DNA of 64,000 nucleotides from Mycolicibacterium austroafricanum (lineage in GTDB: Bacteria; Actinomycetota; Actinomycetes; Mycobacteriales; Mycobacteriaceae): positions 1 through 64,000 of the forward strand of contig NZ_CACSIP010000029.1 of NCBI RefSeq assembly GCF_902705885.1. Direction: 5' to 3'. The position numbers were made by a program, and so were the translations under genes. The notes beneath the pieces are model-generated. The model searched no databases, was not told where the DNA came from, and saw only the letters and a list, made by a program, of their open reading frames with translations. Shown here in pieces: positions 7,777-15,958 of this stretch. Numbering within the stretch: position 1 is the stretch's first letter; every line of letters starts with the position of its first letter.

Positions 7777-9340
7777 ACCGTCAAAGCGTCGGCACGACGA
7801 TATTGACACGACGCACGTTTCTCGCGGCCACCCTCGCCGCCAGTACCGCGGCCATGGCCGCGTGCGGAAAGCCCACAAGTGTCAACCCGGCTCCGGATCC
7901 GATCGCGGTCGCCGAAGCCGCGCGGCCCCACACCGGGCGCACTGTCACCGCGGCGTTGACACCTGGGCCGGCGGACATCGACCTAGGCGGACCCGTCGCC
8001 CGCACACTGGCGTACAACAACAGCGTTCCCGGACCGTTGATCCGCGCCAACGTCGGCGACGAACTGGCGATCAGCGTCACCAACGGTCTGGACCACCCGT
8101 CTTCGCTGCACTGGCATGGCATCGCGCTGCGCAACGACATGGATGGCGCAACGCCGGCGACCCCGAACATCGACCCGTCATCGACTTTTACCTACCGGTT
8201 CTCCGCGCCTCATCCCGGTACCTACTGGGCACACCCGCACACCGGCCTCGACGCCGACTACGGGCTCTACGCGCCGGTCATCATCGACGATCCGGCCGAG
8301 CCGGGACGCTACGACGCCGAGTGGATCGTGGTGCTCGATGACTGGACCGACGGCATTGGCTCCAGCCCGCAGCAGCTCTACGACGGGCTGCGTCCCGTAA
8401 CGGGGGCCGGCGGCCACTCGGGTGGCATGCCCGGCATGAGCGGAACACCCCTGGAATGCCAGGGGTTCCCGGTGTCGGCGGCGTGGGCGCGAGCCCGCTT
8501 CTCGGGGGCAACGCGGGTGACGTCAGCTACCCCTTCTACCTGGCGAACGGTCGCATTCCGGCGGCACCGACCACTCTCACCGCTCGCCCTGGGCAGCGGA
8601 TAAGGATGCGGATCATCAACGCCGCCTCCGATACCGCATTTCGGGTCGCGTTGGCCGGGCACCGGATGACTGTCACCCACACCGACGGCTTCCCTGTGGT
8701 GACGACCGAGGTGGACGCGCTGCTGATCGGCATGGGTGAGCGCTATGACGCGCTCATCACCACCGGTGACGGCGTGTTCCCCTTTGTCGCTTCGGCCGAA
8801 GGGAAGAACGCGCTCGCGCGAGCCCTACTGTCGACCGGCGCCGGTGCCGCACCCGATCCGACGTTCATGCCACCCGAACTGCAGCGCCGGGTCGGCACCG
8901 TCGGCGTGTTCACCGCCGCGCCCGAGGCGGTCTTGGATGTCAGCAGGGCCGATGTCGCTCTGTCGGCCCGGCTTTCCGGTTCCATGGCGTCCTACGACTG
9001 GACGATCAACGGCAGACCGTTCGAAGACACCGTCCCACTGACTGTGAGGCAAGGCCAGAAGGCGACGTTGACCTTCACCAATACCACCATGATGTGGCAT
9101 CCCATGCACCTGCACGGCCACACCTTTCAAGTGATCAAGCCGGACGGGACTCCGGGCCCACGCAAGGACACTGTCATCGTTCTGCCGATGCAAGAGCTGA
9201 CGGTGGCGCTCGCCGCCGACAACCCGGGCGTCTGGATGATGCACTGCCACAACACCTATCACCAGGAAGCCGGCATGATGACGAGCCTGAACTACTCGCC
9301 CCAACCCGGTGCCGCGCCTTCGCACGGTCAGCGGCAATGA
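7773..9340 (+). CDS. mmcO: Multicopper oxidase, MmcO-like lipoprotein (frameshift near 8450)
   Basis: The product oxidises Cu(I) outside the cell membrane. A twin-arginine signal (LTRRTFLAATLAAST) ends in lipobox AAC. The copper-ligand motifs LHWHG, HPHTG, HPMHLHGHTF and HCHNTYHQ are present, and the sequence follows mycobacterial MmcO throughout. The frame changes in the Met/Gly/Pro linker: 7773-8450 is read in one frame and 8456-9340 in another, at a CCCC run in ACACCCCTGGAATG. A CC-to-CCCC change would explain it. As given, translation stops at 8603 without the C-terminal copper sites. It could be a true mutation or a read error. The GTG start overlaps the upstream stop (GTGA). Confidence 0.88.
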
Positions 9341-9444
9341 GCCCAAAGACCTTGAAGCGCAGTGCTCTTGGCCCTGTCGGGACGAGACGCAAACCGTAAG
9401 ACTGTGGCCTATCGGCCACGGATACATCAAGAGGAGGAACGGTC

Positions 9445-9699
9445 ATGATGTTTTGGTACGACCACGACATGGGTTGGTGGGGATACGCGGGGATGGGCGT
9501 CGGGATGGTGCTGTTCTGGGGCTTGATCATCGTCGGTATCGTCGCTCTGATCAGATACACCACGGGCAGCCCGCAAGCGCCACGCGGTGACGCGCCCACA
9601 GCCGAACAACTGCTAGCGGCGCGATTCGCCAGTGGCGAGATCGACGAAACGCACTACCGCGAACGATTGGCGATACTGCGCGAGGCTGTGCGCCGATAA
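9445..9699 (+). CDS. SHOCT-domain membrane protein
   Basis: An 84-residue protein has an aromatic/His-rich start (MMFWYDHDMGWWGY), one transmembrane helix (about 17-40) and a C-terminal SHOCT motif (LAARFASGEIDETHYRERLAIL). SHOCT tails mediate oligomerisation in many short membrane proteins and are frequent in actinobacterial copper clusters. A strong AGAGGAGGAA site precedes the start. It follows the oxidase by about 100 bp and is likely co-transcribed. Confidence 0.85.
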   Translation: MMFWYDHDMGWWGYAGMGVGMVLFWGLIIVGIVALIRYTTGSPQAPRGDAPTAEQLLAARFASGEIDETHYRERLAILREAVRR

Positions 9700-9780
9700 C
9701 TGACGCCAGCGCCAAGCCCGCGGCGGGGGAGTCCCGCGCCGCGGGCGTATTCGCTAAAGCGTGAGGTGCCCAGCCTGGGG

Positions 9781-12132
9781 TTATGGTGCGGTGTGGGCCC
9801 TGCGGTACTCGTCGCCCCCTGGCGGCACTGTCGCAACGTGGACGTCTTCCGTCTGCCCAGGGGATGCGCTGCTGGTGAACCGGCGAAGCCGCAGGCTGTT
9901 GCTGACCACGAAGACCGAGCTGAAGGCCATTGCGGCGCCGGCGATCAGCGGATTGAGTAGGCCCAGTGCCGCTAAGGGAAGTGCGGCGACGTTATAGGCG
10001 AAGGCCCAGAACAGGTTTCCCTTGATGGTCCTCAGGGTTGACCGGGCCAATCGAATGGCGTCGGCGGCTGCGCGCAAATCCCCGCGCACCAGTGTCAGGT
10101 CGGATGCCTCGATGGCGACGTCGGATCCGGTGCCCATCGCCAGGCCCAGATCGGCCTGTACCAGTGCGGCGGCATCGTTGACGCCGTCGCCGACCATGGC
10201 GACGGTTCGCCCCTGCGCTTGCAGGCTTTTGATGGTGTCGACTTTGTCGGCAGGGAGGACTTCGGCGATCACGTCGTCGGGGTCGATGCCGACCTCTGCG
10301 GCGACGGCGAGGGCGGCGCGCCGATTGTCGCCGGTCAGCAGAAACGGACGCAGGCCGAGCTTGCGGAACTGGCCGATGGCGTCCGCGGAGGTGCCCTTCA
10401 CCGTGTCGGCGACGACGATGACGCCGCGCACCGCCCCGTCCCAGGCCACCCATACCGGGGTGTGGCCCTGGGACTGAGCGTGTTCGGCGGCGGAGGTGAG
10501 GTCGTCGGGGGCTGTCAGCGACCAGTCGTCGGTAAGCCAGCTGAGCCGTCCAACCAGGACCGCATGGCCGGCGACGACGCCGCTGACGCCGTAGCCGTTG
10601 TGGTTGGAGAAGTCTTCGACCGCTGGCAGCGTGCCGCCGGCGGCTGCTGAGGCGGCGATCGCTTCCGCGATGGGGTGTTGAGACGCGCTCTCCAAGGCTC
10701 CCGCGAACTCGAGGAGCTCATCGGAGTTCTGGCCTGCGCCGGGATGCACCCCCACGAGACTCATGCGGCCGGTGGTGACGGTTCCGGTCTTGTCGAGCAC
10801 GATGGTGTCGACTCGGCGGGTGGACTCGAGCACCTGCGGTCCCTTGATCAGGATGCCCAGTTGGGCGCCGCGGCCGGTGCCGACCATGAGGGCGGTGGGG
10901 GTGGCCAGGCCGAGCGCGCAGGGGCAGGCGATGATCAGGACGGCGACTGCCGCGGTGAATGCGACTGTCGCTGAATGGCCGGTGAGCAGCCAGGCCGCCA
11001 GCGTTGCGACCGACAGCGCCAGGACGATGGGTACGAAGACCGCCGAGACCCGGTCGGCCAGGCGCTGTACCGATGCCTTGCCGTTCTGGGCGTCTTCGAC
11101 CAGGCGCGCCATCTGCGCGAGTTGGGTGTCGGCGCCGATTCGGGTGGCGCGGACGAGCAGTCGGCCACCGGCGTTGACGGTGGCACCGGTGACGTGGTCG
11201 CCGGGACGGACCTCGACGGGCACGGATTCCCCGGTGAGCATCGATGCGTCGACTGCCGACGAGCCGTCGGTCACGACCCCGTCGGTGGCGATCTTCTCAC
11301 CCGGTCGCACCACGAATACGTCTCCGACGCTGAGTTCTGCTGTTGGAATGCGGATTTCGGTACCGTCACGCACGACGGCGACATCTTTTGCGCCCATGTC
11401 GAGCAGTGCCCGCAGCGCGGCACCGGATCGTGTCTTGGCGCGCGCCTCGAAGTAGCGGCCGGCCAGAATGAACACCGTCACCGCGGCGGCGACTTCGAGG
11501 TAGATGTGCTCGGTCTCGGAACCCGCGTCGGGTAGCAGACTGAAGGCCATCCTCATCCCCGGCATGCCGGCGTGTCCGATGAACAGCGCCCACAGTGACC
11601 ACAGGTACGCGGCGCTGACGCCCAGTGAGATCAGGGTGTCCATCGTGGCAGCGCGGTGGCGGGCGTTGGCCCAGGCTGCGCGGTGGAATGGCAATGCACC
11701 CCACACCACGACGGGAGAGGCCAAGGTCAGCGCGAGCCATTGCCAATTGGTGAATTGCAGTGCGGGGATCATCGACATCGCGATCACGGGCACCGTCAGA
11801 ACCAGGGAGATCAGCAATCGGCTCCGCAAGGAGTCGGCTTCGCCCGTGTCCGGGCCGGAATCCGCGGTCGGGGCCGCGTCGTTCGGCGCCGCGGGGGCGG
11901 TTGCGGTGTAGCCGGTCGCTTCCACCGCGGCGATCAACACTGCCGGATCGACGGAGTTGGGGTAGGCCACCTTGGCCTTTTCGGTCGCATAGTTGACGCT
12001 GGCCTCGACCCCATCGATCTTGTTCAGTTTCTTTTCGATCCGGGCTGCACACGATGCACAGGTCATCCCGCCGATCGACAACTCGATGCTGTGGGGTTGA
12101 TCGACACCGACGACGTGATTCGGCAGGGTCAT
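9781..12132 (-). CDS. Copper-exporting P1B-1 ATPase (CopA/CtpA type)
   Basis: This 783-residue protein has one N-terminal HMA domain with GGMTCASCAARIEKKL (about residues 18-33), eight membrane helices, TGESVP, the CPC motif (about residues 401-403), DKTGT (Asp about 445), SQHPIAE and GDGVNDAAAL. All residues for Cu(I) transport are present, in contrast to the CPD ATPase at 1684. It exports cytosolic Cu(I). It lies downstream of the CopZ-like HMA gene and csoR on the same strand, so CsoR derepression probably drives all three. Confidence 0.95.
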   Translation of the reverse strand: MTLPNHVVGVDQPHSIELSIGGMTCASCAARIEKKLNKIDGVEASVNYATEKAKVAYPNSVDPAVLIAAVEATGYTATAPAAPNDAAPTADSGPDTGEADSLRSRLLISLVLTVPVIAMSMIPALQFTNWQWLALTLASPVVVWGALPFHRAAWANARHRAATMDTLISLGVSAAYLWSLWALFIGHAGMPGMRMAFSLLPDAGSETEHIYLEVAAAVTVFILAGRYFEARAKTRSGAALRALLDMGAKDVAVVRDGTEIRIPTAELSVGDVFVVRPGEKIATDGVVTDGSSAVDASMLTGESVPVEVRPGDHVTGATVNAGGRLLVRATRIGADTQLAQMARLVEDAQNGKASVQRLADRVSAVFVPIVLALSVATLAAWLLTGHSATVAFTAAVAVLIIACPCALGLATPTALMVGTGRGAQLGILIKGPQVLESTRRVDTIVLDKTGTVTTGRMSLVGVHPGAGQNSDELLEFAGALESASQHPIAEAIAASAAAGGTLPAVEDFSNHNGYGVSGVVAGHAVLVGRLSWLTDDWSLTAPDDLTSAAEHAQSQGHTPVWVAWDGAVRGVIVVADTVKGTSADAIGQFRKLGLRPFLLTGDNRRAALAVAAEVGIDPDDVIAEVLPADKVDTIKSLQAQGRTVAMVGDGVNDAAALVQADLGLAMGTGSDVAIEASDLTLVRGDLRAAADAIRLARSTLRTIKGNLFWAFAYNVAALPLAALGLLNPLIAGAAMAFSSVFVVSNSLRLRRFTSSASPGQTEDVHVATVPPGGDEYRRAHTAP

Positions 12133-12170
12133 GCTCTGTCCTTTGGTTCGGGTTCGCGCGAAGTCGAGCG

Positions 12171-12413
12171 CTAGCGAGGTTGATCGGTGGATAGGCGGTA
12201 GTCGCCGGCCTCATCGAGTGCGGAGGTGATCTGCTCCGTGGTCAGTGGTGTGTCGCTGGAAACCGTCACGGTGGAGATGCCTCCGGTAACCAGATCGACA
12301 TGAACGTCGGTAACACCGGCGAGTGCGCCGAGTTCTGCGCTCACCGCGGCGATGCAGTGGCTGCAGGTCATGCCGGTGACGGCGTAGGACTTGGTGGTTG
12401 TGGTCGTGCTCAT
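12171..12413 (-). CDS. copZ: CopZ-like copper chaperone (HMA domain)
   Basis: An 80-residue single HMA domain contains the metal site VTGMTCSHCIAAV near residues 12-24. It should carry Cu(I) to the ATPase encoded 38 bp downstream. The ATG at 12413 follows CAAGGAGAACGCC. A longer in-frame start at 12530 exists, but its extra 39 residues contain unrelated Pro/Ser-rich sequence. The gene lies between csoR and the ATPase gene, all leftward. Confidence 0.9.
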   Translation of the reverse strand: MSTTTTTKSYAVTGMTCSHCIAAVSAELGALAGVTDVHVDLVTGGISTVTVSSDTPLTTEQITSALDEAGDYRLSTDQPR

Positions 12414-12575
12414 GGCGTTCTCCTTGACCGATGCTGGTGGGCGTGTGTCGGAGGATCTCGGTGCGCAGCAACTGCAGCCCGAGGAGGTAGACGGGACCAG
12501 GGGCAGGGTGGCGGTGGGCTGTCGGGTCATTTCTGGCTACTTTCGCTTGCGGGATGGGCGGTTTCGGATGTGTGC

Positions 12576-12869
12576 TCAGGAACGGACGAGACGCGCGATT
12601 GCCGCCGAGGCCTCATCGATCTTCTGCTCGGCCGTCTCGCCACCCTGGTGGATTGCGTCACGGACGCAATGGGACAGATGTTCGTCGAGAAGCGACAACG
12701 CCACCGACTCCAGCGCTTTGGTTGCTGCCGAGATCTGGGTGAGCACGTCAATGCAGTAGGCGTCCTCGTCGACCATGCGCGCAAGACCGCGGACCTGCCC
12801 CTCAATTCTGCGCAGTCGCTTGAGATGTGCGTCCTTCGAGCCTGCATACCCGGGTGTCGTCGCATCCAT
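12576..12869 (-). CDS. csoR: CsoR copper-sensing repressor
   Basis: The 97-residue all-helical protein has the CsoR signature: Cys in AYCIDVLTQ, then His and Cys in DEHLSHCV, the Cu(I)-binding C-H-C triad, and the RRIEGQVRGLARM helix. Apo-CsoR binds DNA and Cu(I) releases it. GGAGGAGG precedes the ATG. Two dyads with ATACCCC arms lie in the 60 bp upstream, so it represses its own operon with the HMA chaperone and the CPC ATPase. A third dyad at 23355 suggests a wider regulon. Confidence 0.95.
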   Translation of the reverse strand: MDATTPGYAGSKDAHLKRLRRIEGQVRGLARMVDEDAYCIDVLTQISAATKALESVALSLLDEHLSHCVRDAIHQGGETAEQKIDEASAAIARLVRS

Positions 12870-12884
12870 GACTCCTCCTCCGTG

Positions 12885-12901
12885 ATACCCCTTGGGGGTA
12901 T
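12885..12901. promoter_or_regulatory. CsoR operator dyad 1
   Basis: ATACCCC-TTG-GGGGTAT, arms of seven with a three-base centre, ends 16 bp upstream of the csoR start. It matches the known mycobacterial CsoR/RicR operator form TACCC...GGGTA. Confidence 0.8.
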
Positions 12902-12910
12902 GGGAGTAAT

Positions 12911-12927
12911 ATACCCCTATGGGGTAT
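12911..12927. promoter_or_regulatory. CsoR operator dyad 2
   Basis: ATACCCC-TAT-GGGGTAT is a perfect seven-base-arm dyad centred 26 bp from dyad 1. Two sites in phase suggest cooperative binding of two CsoR tetramers. Confidence 0.8.
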
Positions 12928-13095
12928 CAATCTGTCAAGGGGCCAACGTCACCAGAAGTGCGACGGATACCTCAGCTGCATGACCGGGCCCGCCCGTGTG
13001 GGCGTCGAGGGTGTGCAATTCAGCGTGCCGATTGGCCCTCCCGCGTGCGGCGCATCAGCCCGCCGCATGATCATCAAGCCGACCCGCCCCGTTGC

Positions 13096-13623
13096 TCATA
13101 TGTTCCCGCGCGGGTCGATTACTTTGGCCGCACCTGATTCCATGTGATTCCTGAGCTGCCAGATGTTGGAGCCGACCATGTAGGTGTTGATCGCAGGATC
13201 TGGTGTGATCTTCAGGAAGCAGTTTCGCGTTTCGCCGCGGCGGTAAGACTCTTCGTAAGCCTTGAGGATTCGGCGGCCTATCCAGAACTGGCGGAGGGCA
13301 TCCCGCCCTTCGTCGTCAGTCCAGTCCAGGATCTTCGCGTGTCCGCTCAACTGGAGGGTTGCTGGTGGGAGGAACCACAGGAGCCGCCTGGGCAGCGGAA
13401 CCACGAGCGAGACCCGCGAAAGCCGCACGACATTGCGCGCCTTCTTCAGGTGCCGGCGGGTCATTACGAAGATGGAGACGGCACCGCCGAGCTCAGACAC
13501 GCGGTAGTTGACTCCCGCTGAGCACGGTTTGCCCTCTTCGTCGGTCGTCGAAAGTACCGCAAACGTTCGCTTCCTTAGATGGCCGAGAACGACCTCGAAC
13601 GTGACAGGGTGATTCTTCATCAT
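13096..13623 (-). CDS. PPOX-class (F420/flavin) oxidoreductase family protein
   Basis: About 175 residues from MMKNHPVTFEVVLGHLRKRTFAVLSTTDEE form a split-barrel fold of the pyridoxamine-phosphate oxidase / F420-dependent reductase superfamily: the buried strand FAVLSTTDEEGKPCSAGVNY, FVMTRRHLKKARNV and a C-terminal LKITPDPAINTYMVGSN strand. Substrate is unknown. The ATG pair at 13618-13623 is the natural domain start. The same frame stays open upstream to about 13996 with membrane-like sequence, so a fusion product beginning at GTG 13881 is possible. Confidence 0.7.
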   Translation of the reverse strand: MMKNHPVTFEVVLGHLRKRTFAVLSTTDEEGKPCSAGVNYRVSELGGAVSIFVMTRRHLKKARNVVRLSRVSLVVPLPRRLLWFLPPATLQLSGHAKILDWTDDEGRDALRQFWIGRRILKAYEESYRRGETRNCFLKITPDPAINTYMVGSNIWQLRNHMESGAAKVIDPRGNI

Positions 13624-13996
13624 GACGTCCGGTGGCTCGGTGACCGACCAAGGGCGGGGAATCGTTGGAAAGAGCCCATGGTGTGCACTCCGGGGTGCAT
13701 GCGCGGACGGGGTACCTGCCAGGCCCACTCCCGGAAGGTCACGACAGCACGCCACCAGCGTCGCCACGATCCAGAGTGCCGCCGCAGCGGAAAGCAGCCA
13801 CCGAAATGTCGAGTGCAGCGCGAAATTCACCAACGCCGTGACCCCAATCGACGATGCGCCGGCGACCGCCAGTACCGCCACTGCCGACGACTCGGCATTA
13901 CGAATGTCGGTGGCTGCCAGGTAGATGGCGGCGATCAGCCGCGGTATCCTCCGCGCCGATTCATAACGTCCGGCGGTACTAGGTCGCCGCCGCTAG
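13624..13996 (-). other. Open frame with membrane-like sequence upstream of the PPOX gene
   Basis: In frame with the PPOX gene, after a TAG at about 13997, the sequence reads RLIAAIYLAATDIRNAESSA, then two hydrophobic stretches (VAVLAVAGASSIGVTALVNF and WLLSAAAALWIVATLVA). It has no ATG; GTG 13881 is the first plausible start. It is either an N-terminal membrane domain of the PPOX protein or the decayed tail of another gene. Confidence 0.35.
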
Positions 13997-14174
13997 GTGG
14001 CGCGGTGGCGACTGCTGAAGACCTGGTGCTGAGGACCGTCCATTCGTTGATCTCGTCGATAGTGTGAGCGAGGGGGACGGTCGGGTCGGGAAGTGTCCCA
14101 GGCCAGGGCCGACGTGGGCTGGCGGACTGAGGTGAGCGGACCCTGTGGTGGCTTCGTGTTCCTCTGCTGGCCGT

Positions 14175-15020
14175 CTAATCGACAGCGGTGAGGACGTTCA
14201 CCGAGGCACCGTCGTCAGTGGAGGTGTAGATCGCGGTATCCGTGGCGATGTAGACCTGGCCGTCGCTAGCGGCGAGAAGTGCTTGAGGTTTGACGTCTAG
14301 GGCGTGTCGTGGCTGCCAGGTCTGCCCGTTGTCGGTGCTGGTGTAGAGGTTTCCTTCGAGGTCAGCTCCGAGGACGGGACCGCGCTCGGGCCAGCTGACG
14401 AGCGCCAGTGTCGGTGCACCGTTGACTGCGGCGAATGTCATTGCGCCGTCGTTGCTTCGGAGGAGCCCTTGGCGTGTGGTCGCGAGGATCTCGTCGGCGT
14501 CCGCGGGTGATACTGCGAGGTCCGAGGCAGCGATTTGTGCTCGCCGCTGCCAGGACTGCTGATCGAGGCTGACCATCACCGTGCCCGACTGGCTGTCGTG
14601 ACCGTAGACCCGGCTGTGGCGGTACTCGAGTGCGTGAAAGTCGGCGCTGCCGTGCAGCGACACATTTTCCCAGGATTGGCCGGCGTCGCTGCTTTTGATG
14701 AGGCCTAGGTGTGGCGGTTGTTGACGATCGGCCGGATCGGGGTGGCCGCTGGCCAAGAATTCGTCGGGCCCGGTGATGGTGAAGCCCATGAAGTCCTGGC
14801 TGAGATCGCCGACTCGTTGTGGCGCCCGATCGCGCTCTACTGTGTAGAGGCCGTAATGAGTGGCTACATAGAGGGTTTCGTCGGACGGGTTGATGCCGAG
14901 ACCGTGGATGTGCACCATGCCTGGCACTATCGCGGGCGGCGCGCTGTCGGGGGCGTTCGACGAACACGCCGCGGCGAGGGCTCCGGTCAGAATTGCGGCA
15001 ACGAATCTGCGGAGCTGCAC
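14175..15020 (-). CDS. BNR-repeat (sialidase-like / F510_1955-type) lipoprotein
   Basis: The 281-residue product starts at GTG 15020 with a lipoprotein signal (VQLRRFVAAILTGALAAAC). The body has beta-propeller repeats of the BNR type (LGLIKSSDAGQSWENV, LYTSTDNGQTWQPRH, IYTSTDDGASVNV) and an opening VHIHGLGINPSDETLYVATH. Proteins of this kind are common beside DUF305 and copper oxidase genes in actinobacteria; no reaction is established. Upstream are a CTACGTAG dyad and a tandem CopR-like box, so both envelope and copper control are possible. Confidence 0.8.
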   Translation of the reverse strand: MQLRRFVAAILTGALAAACSSNAPDSAPPAIVPGMVHIHGLGINPSDETLYVATHYGLYTVERDRAPQRVGDLSQDFMGFTITGPDEFLASGHPDPADRQQPPHLGLIKSSDAGQSWENVSLHGSADFHALEYRHSRVYGHDSQSGTVMVSLDQQSWQRRAQIAASDLAVSPADADEILATTRQGLLRSNDGAMTFAAVNGAPTLALVSWPERGPVLGADLEGNLYTSTDNGQTWQPRHALDVKPQALLAASDGQVYIATDTAIYTSTDDGASVNVLTAVD

Positions 15021-15046
15021 GGTGAAACCTTCCGGTCGCGGACTAT

Positions 15047-15054
15047 CTACGTAG
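15047..15054. promoter_or_regulatory. Candidate BlaI-type dyad upstream of the BNR lipoprotein
   Basis: The palindrome CTACGTAG, within ATCTACGTAGTG, lies 27 bp before the GTG start at 15020. It is the core shared with the long dyad at 19282 and those at 21039 and 24581. Confidence 0.45.
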
Positions 15055-15144
15055 TGCATCAGTAGATGGGCGGCACAGGGCAACGGCGCGACGCTGGTAT
15101 GACGCCCTGGGCAGGGCTGCGCGTACCGACAGGACAGTGCGGCT

Positions 15145-15162
15145 TCTTCATCAAGTCTTCAT
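15145..15162 (+). promoter_or_regulatory. Candidate CopR box, best match
   Basis: TCTTCAT-CAAG-TCTTCAT consists of two identical heptamers 11 bp apart. It lies between the divergent BNR lipoprotein and the DUF305 remnant (start 15268, 106 bp downstream). Confidence 0.65.
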
Positions 15163-15267
15163 CGGGACACGAACCGACCCATACTCGGAATCTTGAGGCT
15201 GGACCGAGGCGGCGAGAGCGCTTCCCGCGTGGCCTGGTGTCACGAAGTTGTATGAGAAGGATGCGCG

Positions 15268-15456
15268 GTGCAGCACAAGCGATGTCGAACTGGGTTTGCG
15301 GCGTTGGCGGCGTCGGACCTGTTCATCACTGCCTGTTCGAATGCGACAACAGACTCTCAGTCATCGCCGAGCGCTGCGAGCAGCGACGCGGCCCACAACG
15401 ACGCTGATGTGACAATCGACGCCGGCCACGACCGCCTCGAACTGCTCGCGTTCTAG
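15268..15456 (+). pseudogene. DUF305 lipoprotein, 5' remnant
   Basis: From GTG 15268 the frame reads a lipoprotein-like leader ending ITACSNATTDSQ, then a Ser/Ala linker and AAHNDAD, matching the intact gene at 4746 (GACSNTSTTQ, linker, AHNQADAMFTQHM). Homology stops after about 50 codons, where the His/Met core should begin, and the sequence runs into a reversed copR fragment. It keeps its CopR box, so a truncated transcript may still be made. Confidence 0.7.
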
Positions 15457-15535
15457 ATAGCTGGCCACCACTTCGCCAGCGGAAGTTCGTCGTCGACGAC
15501 CAGGACGCGGTATCCCTTCGCCTGCTCATGTGATG
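15425..15535 (-). pseudogene. copR N-terminal remnant
   Basis: Read leftward, the frame gives GYRVLVVDDELPLAKW, then after a one-base shift VASYLEREQFEAVVAG. CopR at 7422 reads GYRALVVDDEVPLAE and VVASYLRREQFDVSLA. Only about the first 40 codons survive. Together with the DUF305 remnant, this is the scar of a deletion in a second copy of the 4746-7776 locus. Confidence 0.7.
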
Positions 15536-15613
15536 TACCCGGGTGATCCTTCATATCCCGCATGGTGCCCGCTGAGCAGCCGCGGCGGCGCACGACCGTC
15601 CGAAGCGGCGCGA

Positions 15614-15631
15614 TCTTCAGCAGATCTTTAC
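15614..15631 (+). promoter_or_regulatory. Candidate CopR box before the small membrane gene
   Basis: TCTTCAG-CAGA-TCTTTAC is a degenerate 11-bp tandem repeat, 60 bp before the ATG at 15692, the same distance as in the copR / 7549 region. It probably derives from the same duplicated locus. Confidence 0.45.
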
Positions 15632-15691
15632 GAGACTCATACCGATTACGTCCTGCGGCTGGGAGACGTTCACTGTGGAGGAGGGCCTGAT

Positions 15692-15958
15692 ATGCGCTGG
15701 CTGATGGACGTCTGCCCGAACAGTCTCGGGCGGCAAACGTGGCTGATCCTGTGCGCCGTCATTGTCGTGATGTGGGCCGCCGCCATCGCCGGCGCGACGG
15801 CCCTGTTCCACGCTTCTGGCGCCGGCCGCGCCGCAGGCAGCGGCGTGAGGCAATGGAGGAGCCTGTTCGCAGCGGCCACGTCGGGGCGGACTGACGTGTC
15901 AGCGACGCGGCCGAACGTAGCGCTCGCGCGGGGTGTCAGTATTCGATCAAGCGCGTGA
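15692..15958 (+). CDS. Small single-pass membrane protein, paralogue of 7549
   Basis: The 88-residue product starts MRWLMDVCPNSLGRQTWL and has one transmembrane helix (WLILCAVIVVMWAAAIAGAT). Its start is decided by TGGAGGAGGGCC just upstream. After the helix the sequence becomes Arg/Ala/Ser-rich, and its end overlaps the end of the convergent NlpC/P60 gene by 23 bases, so the C-terminus is probably shifted or replaced. It occupies the place held by the 7549 gene next to copR. Confidence 0.5.
   Translation: MRWLMDVCPNSLGRQTWLILCAVIVVMWAAAIAGATALFHASGAGRAAGSGVRQWRSLFAAATSGRTDVSATRPNVALARGVSIRSSA

Noticed and set aside
8825..9430. 201-codon minus-strand frame over the end of the oxidase
   Set aside because: Antisense of the C-terminal copper sites of MmcO.
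10763..11455. 230-codon plus-strand frame opposite the CPC ATPase
   Set aside because: Ser/Thr/Pro/Arg-rich shadow of the ATPase core.
13579..14067. 162-codon plus-strand frame
   Set aside because: Antisense to the PPOX upstream region; Arg/Cys/His-rich and without start signals.
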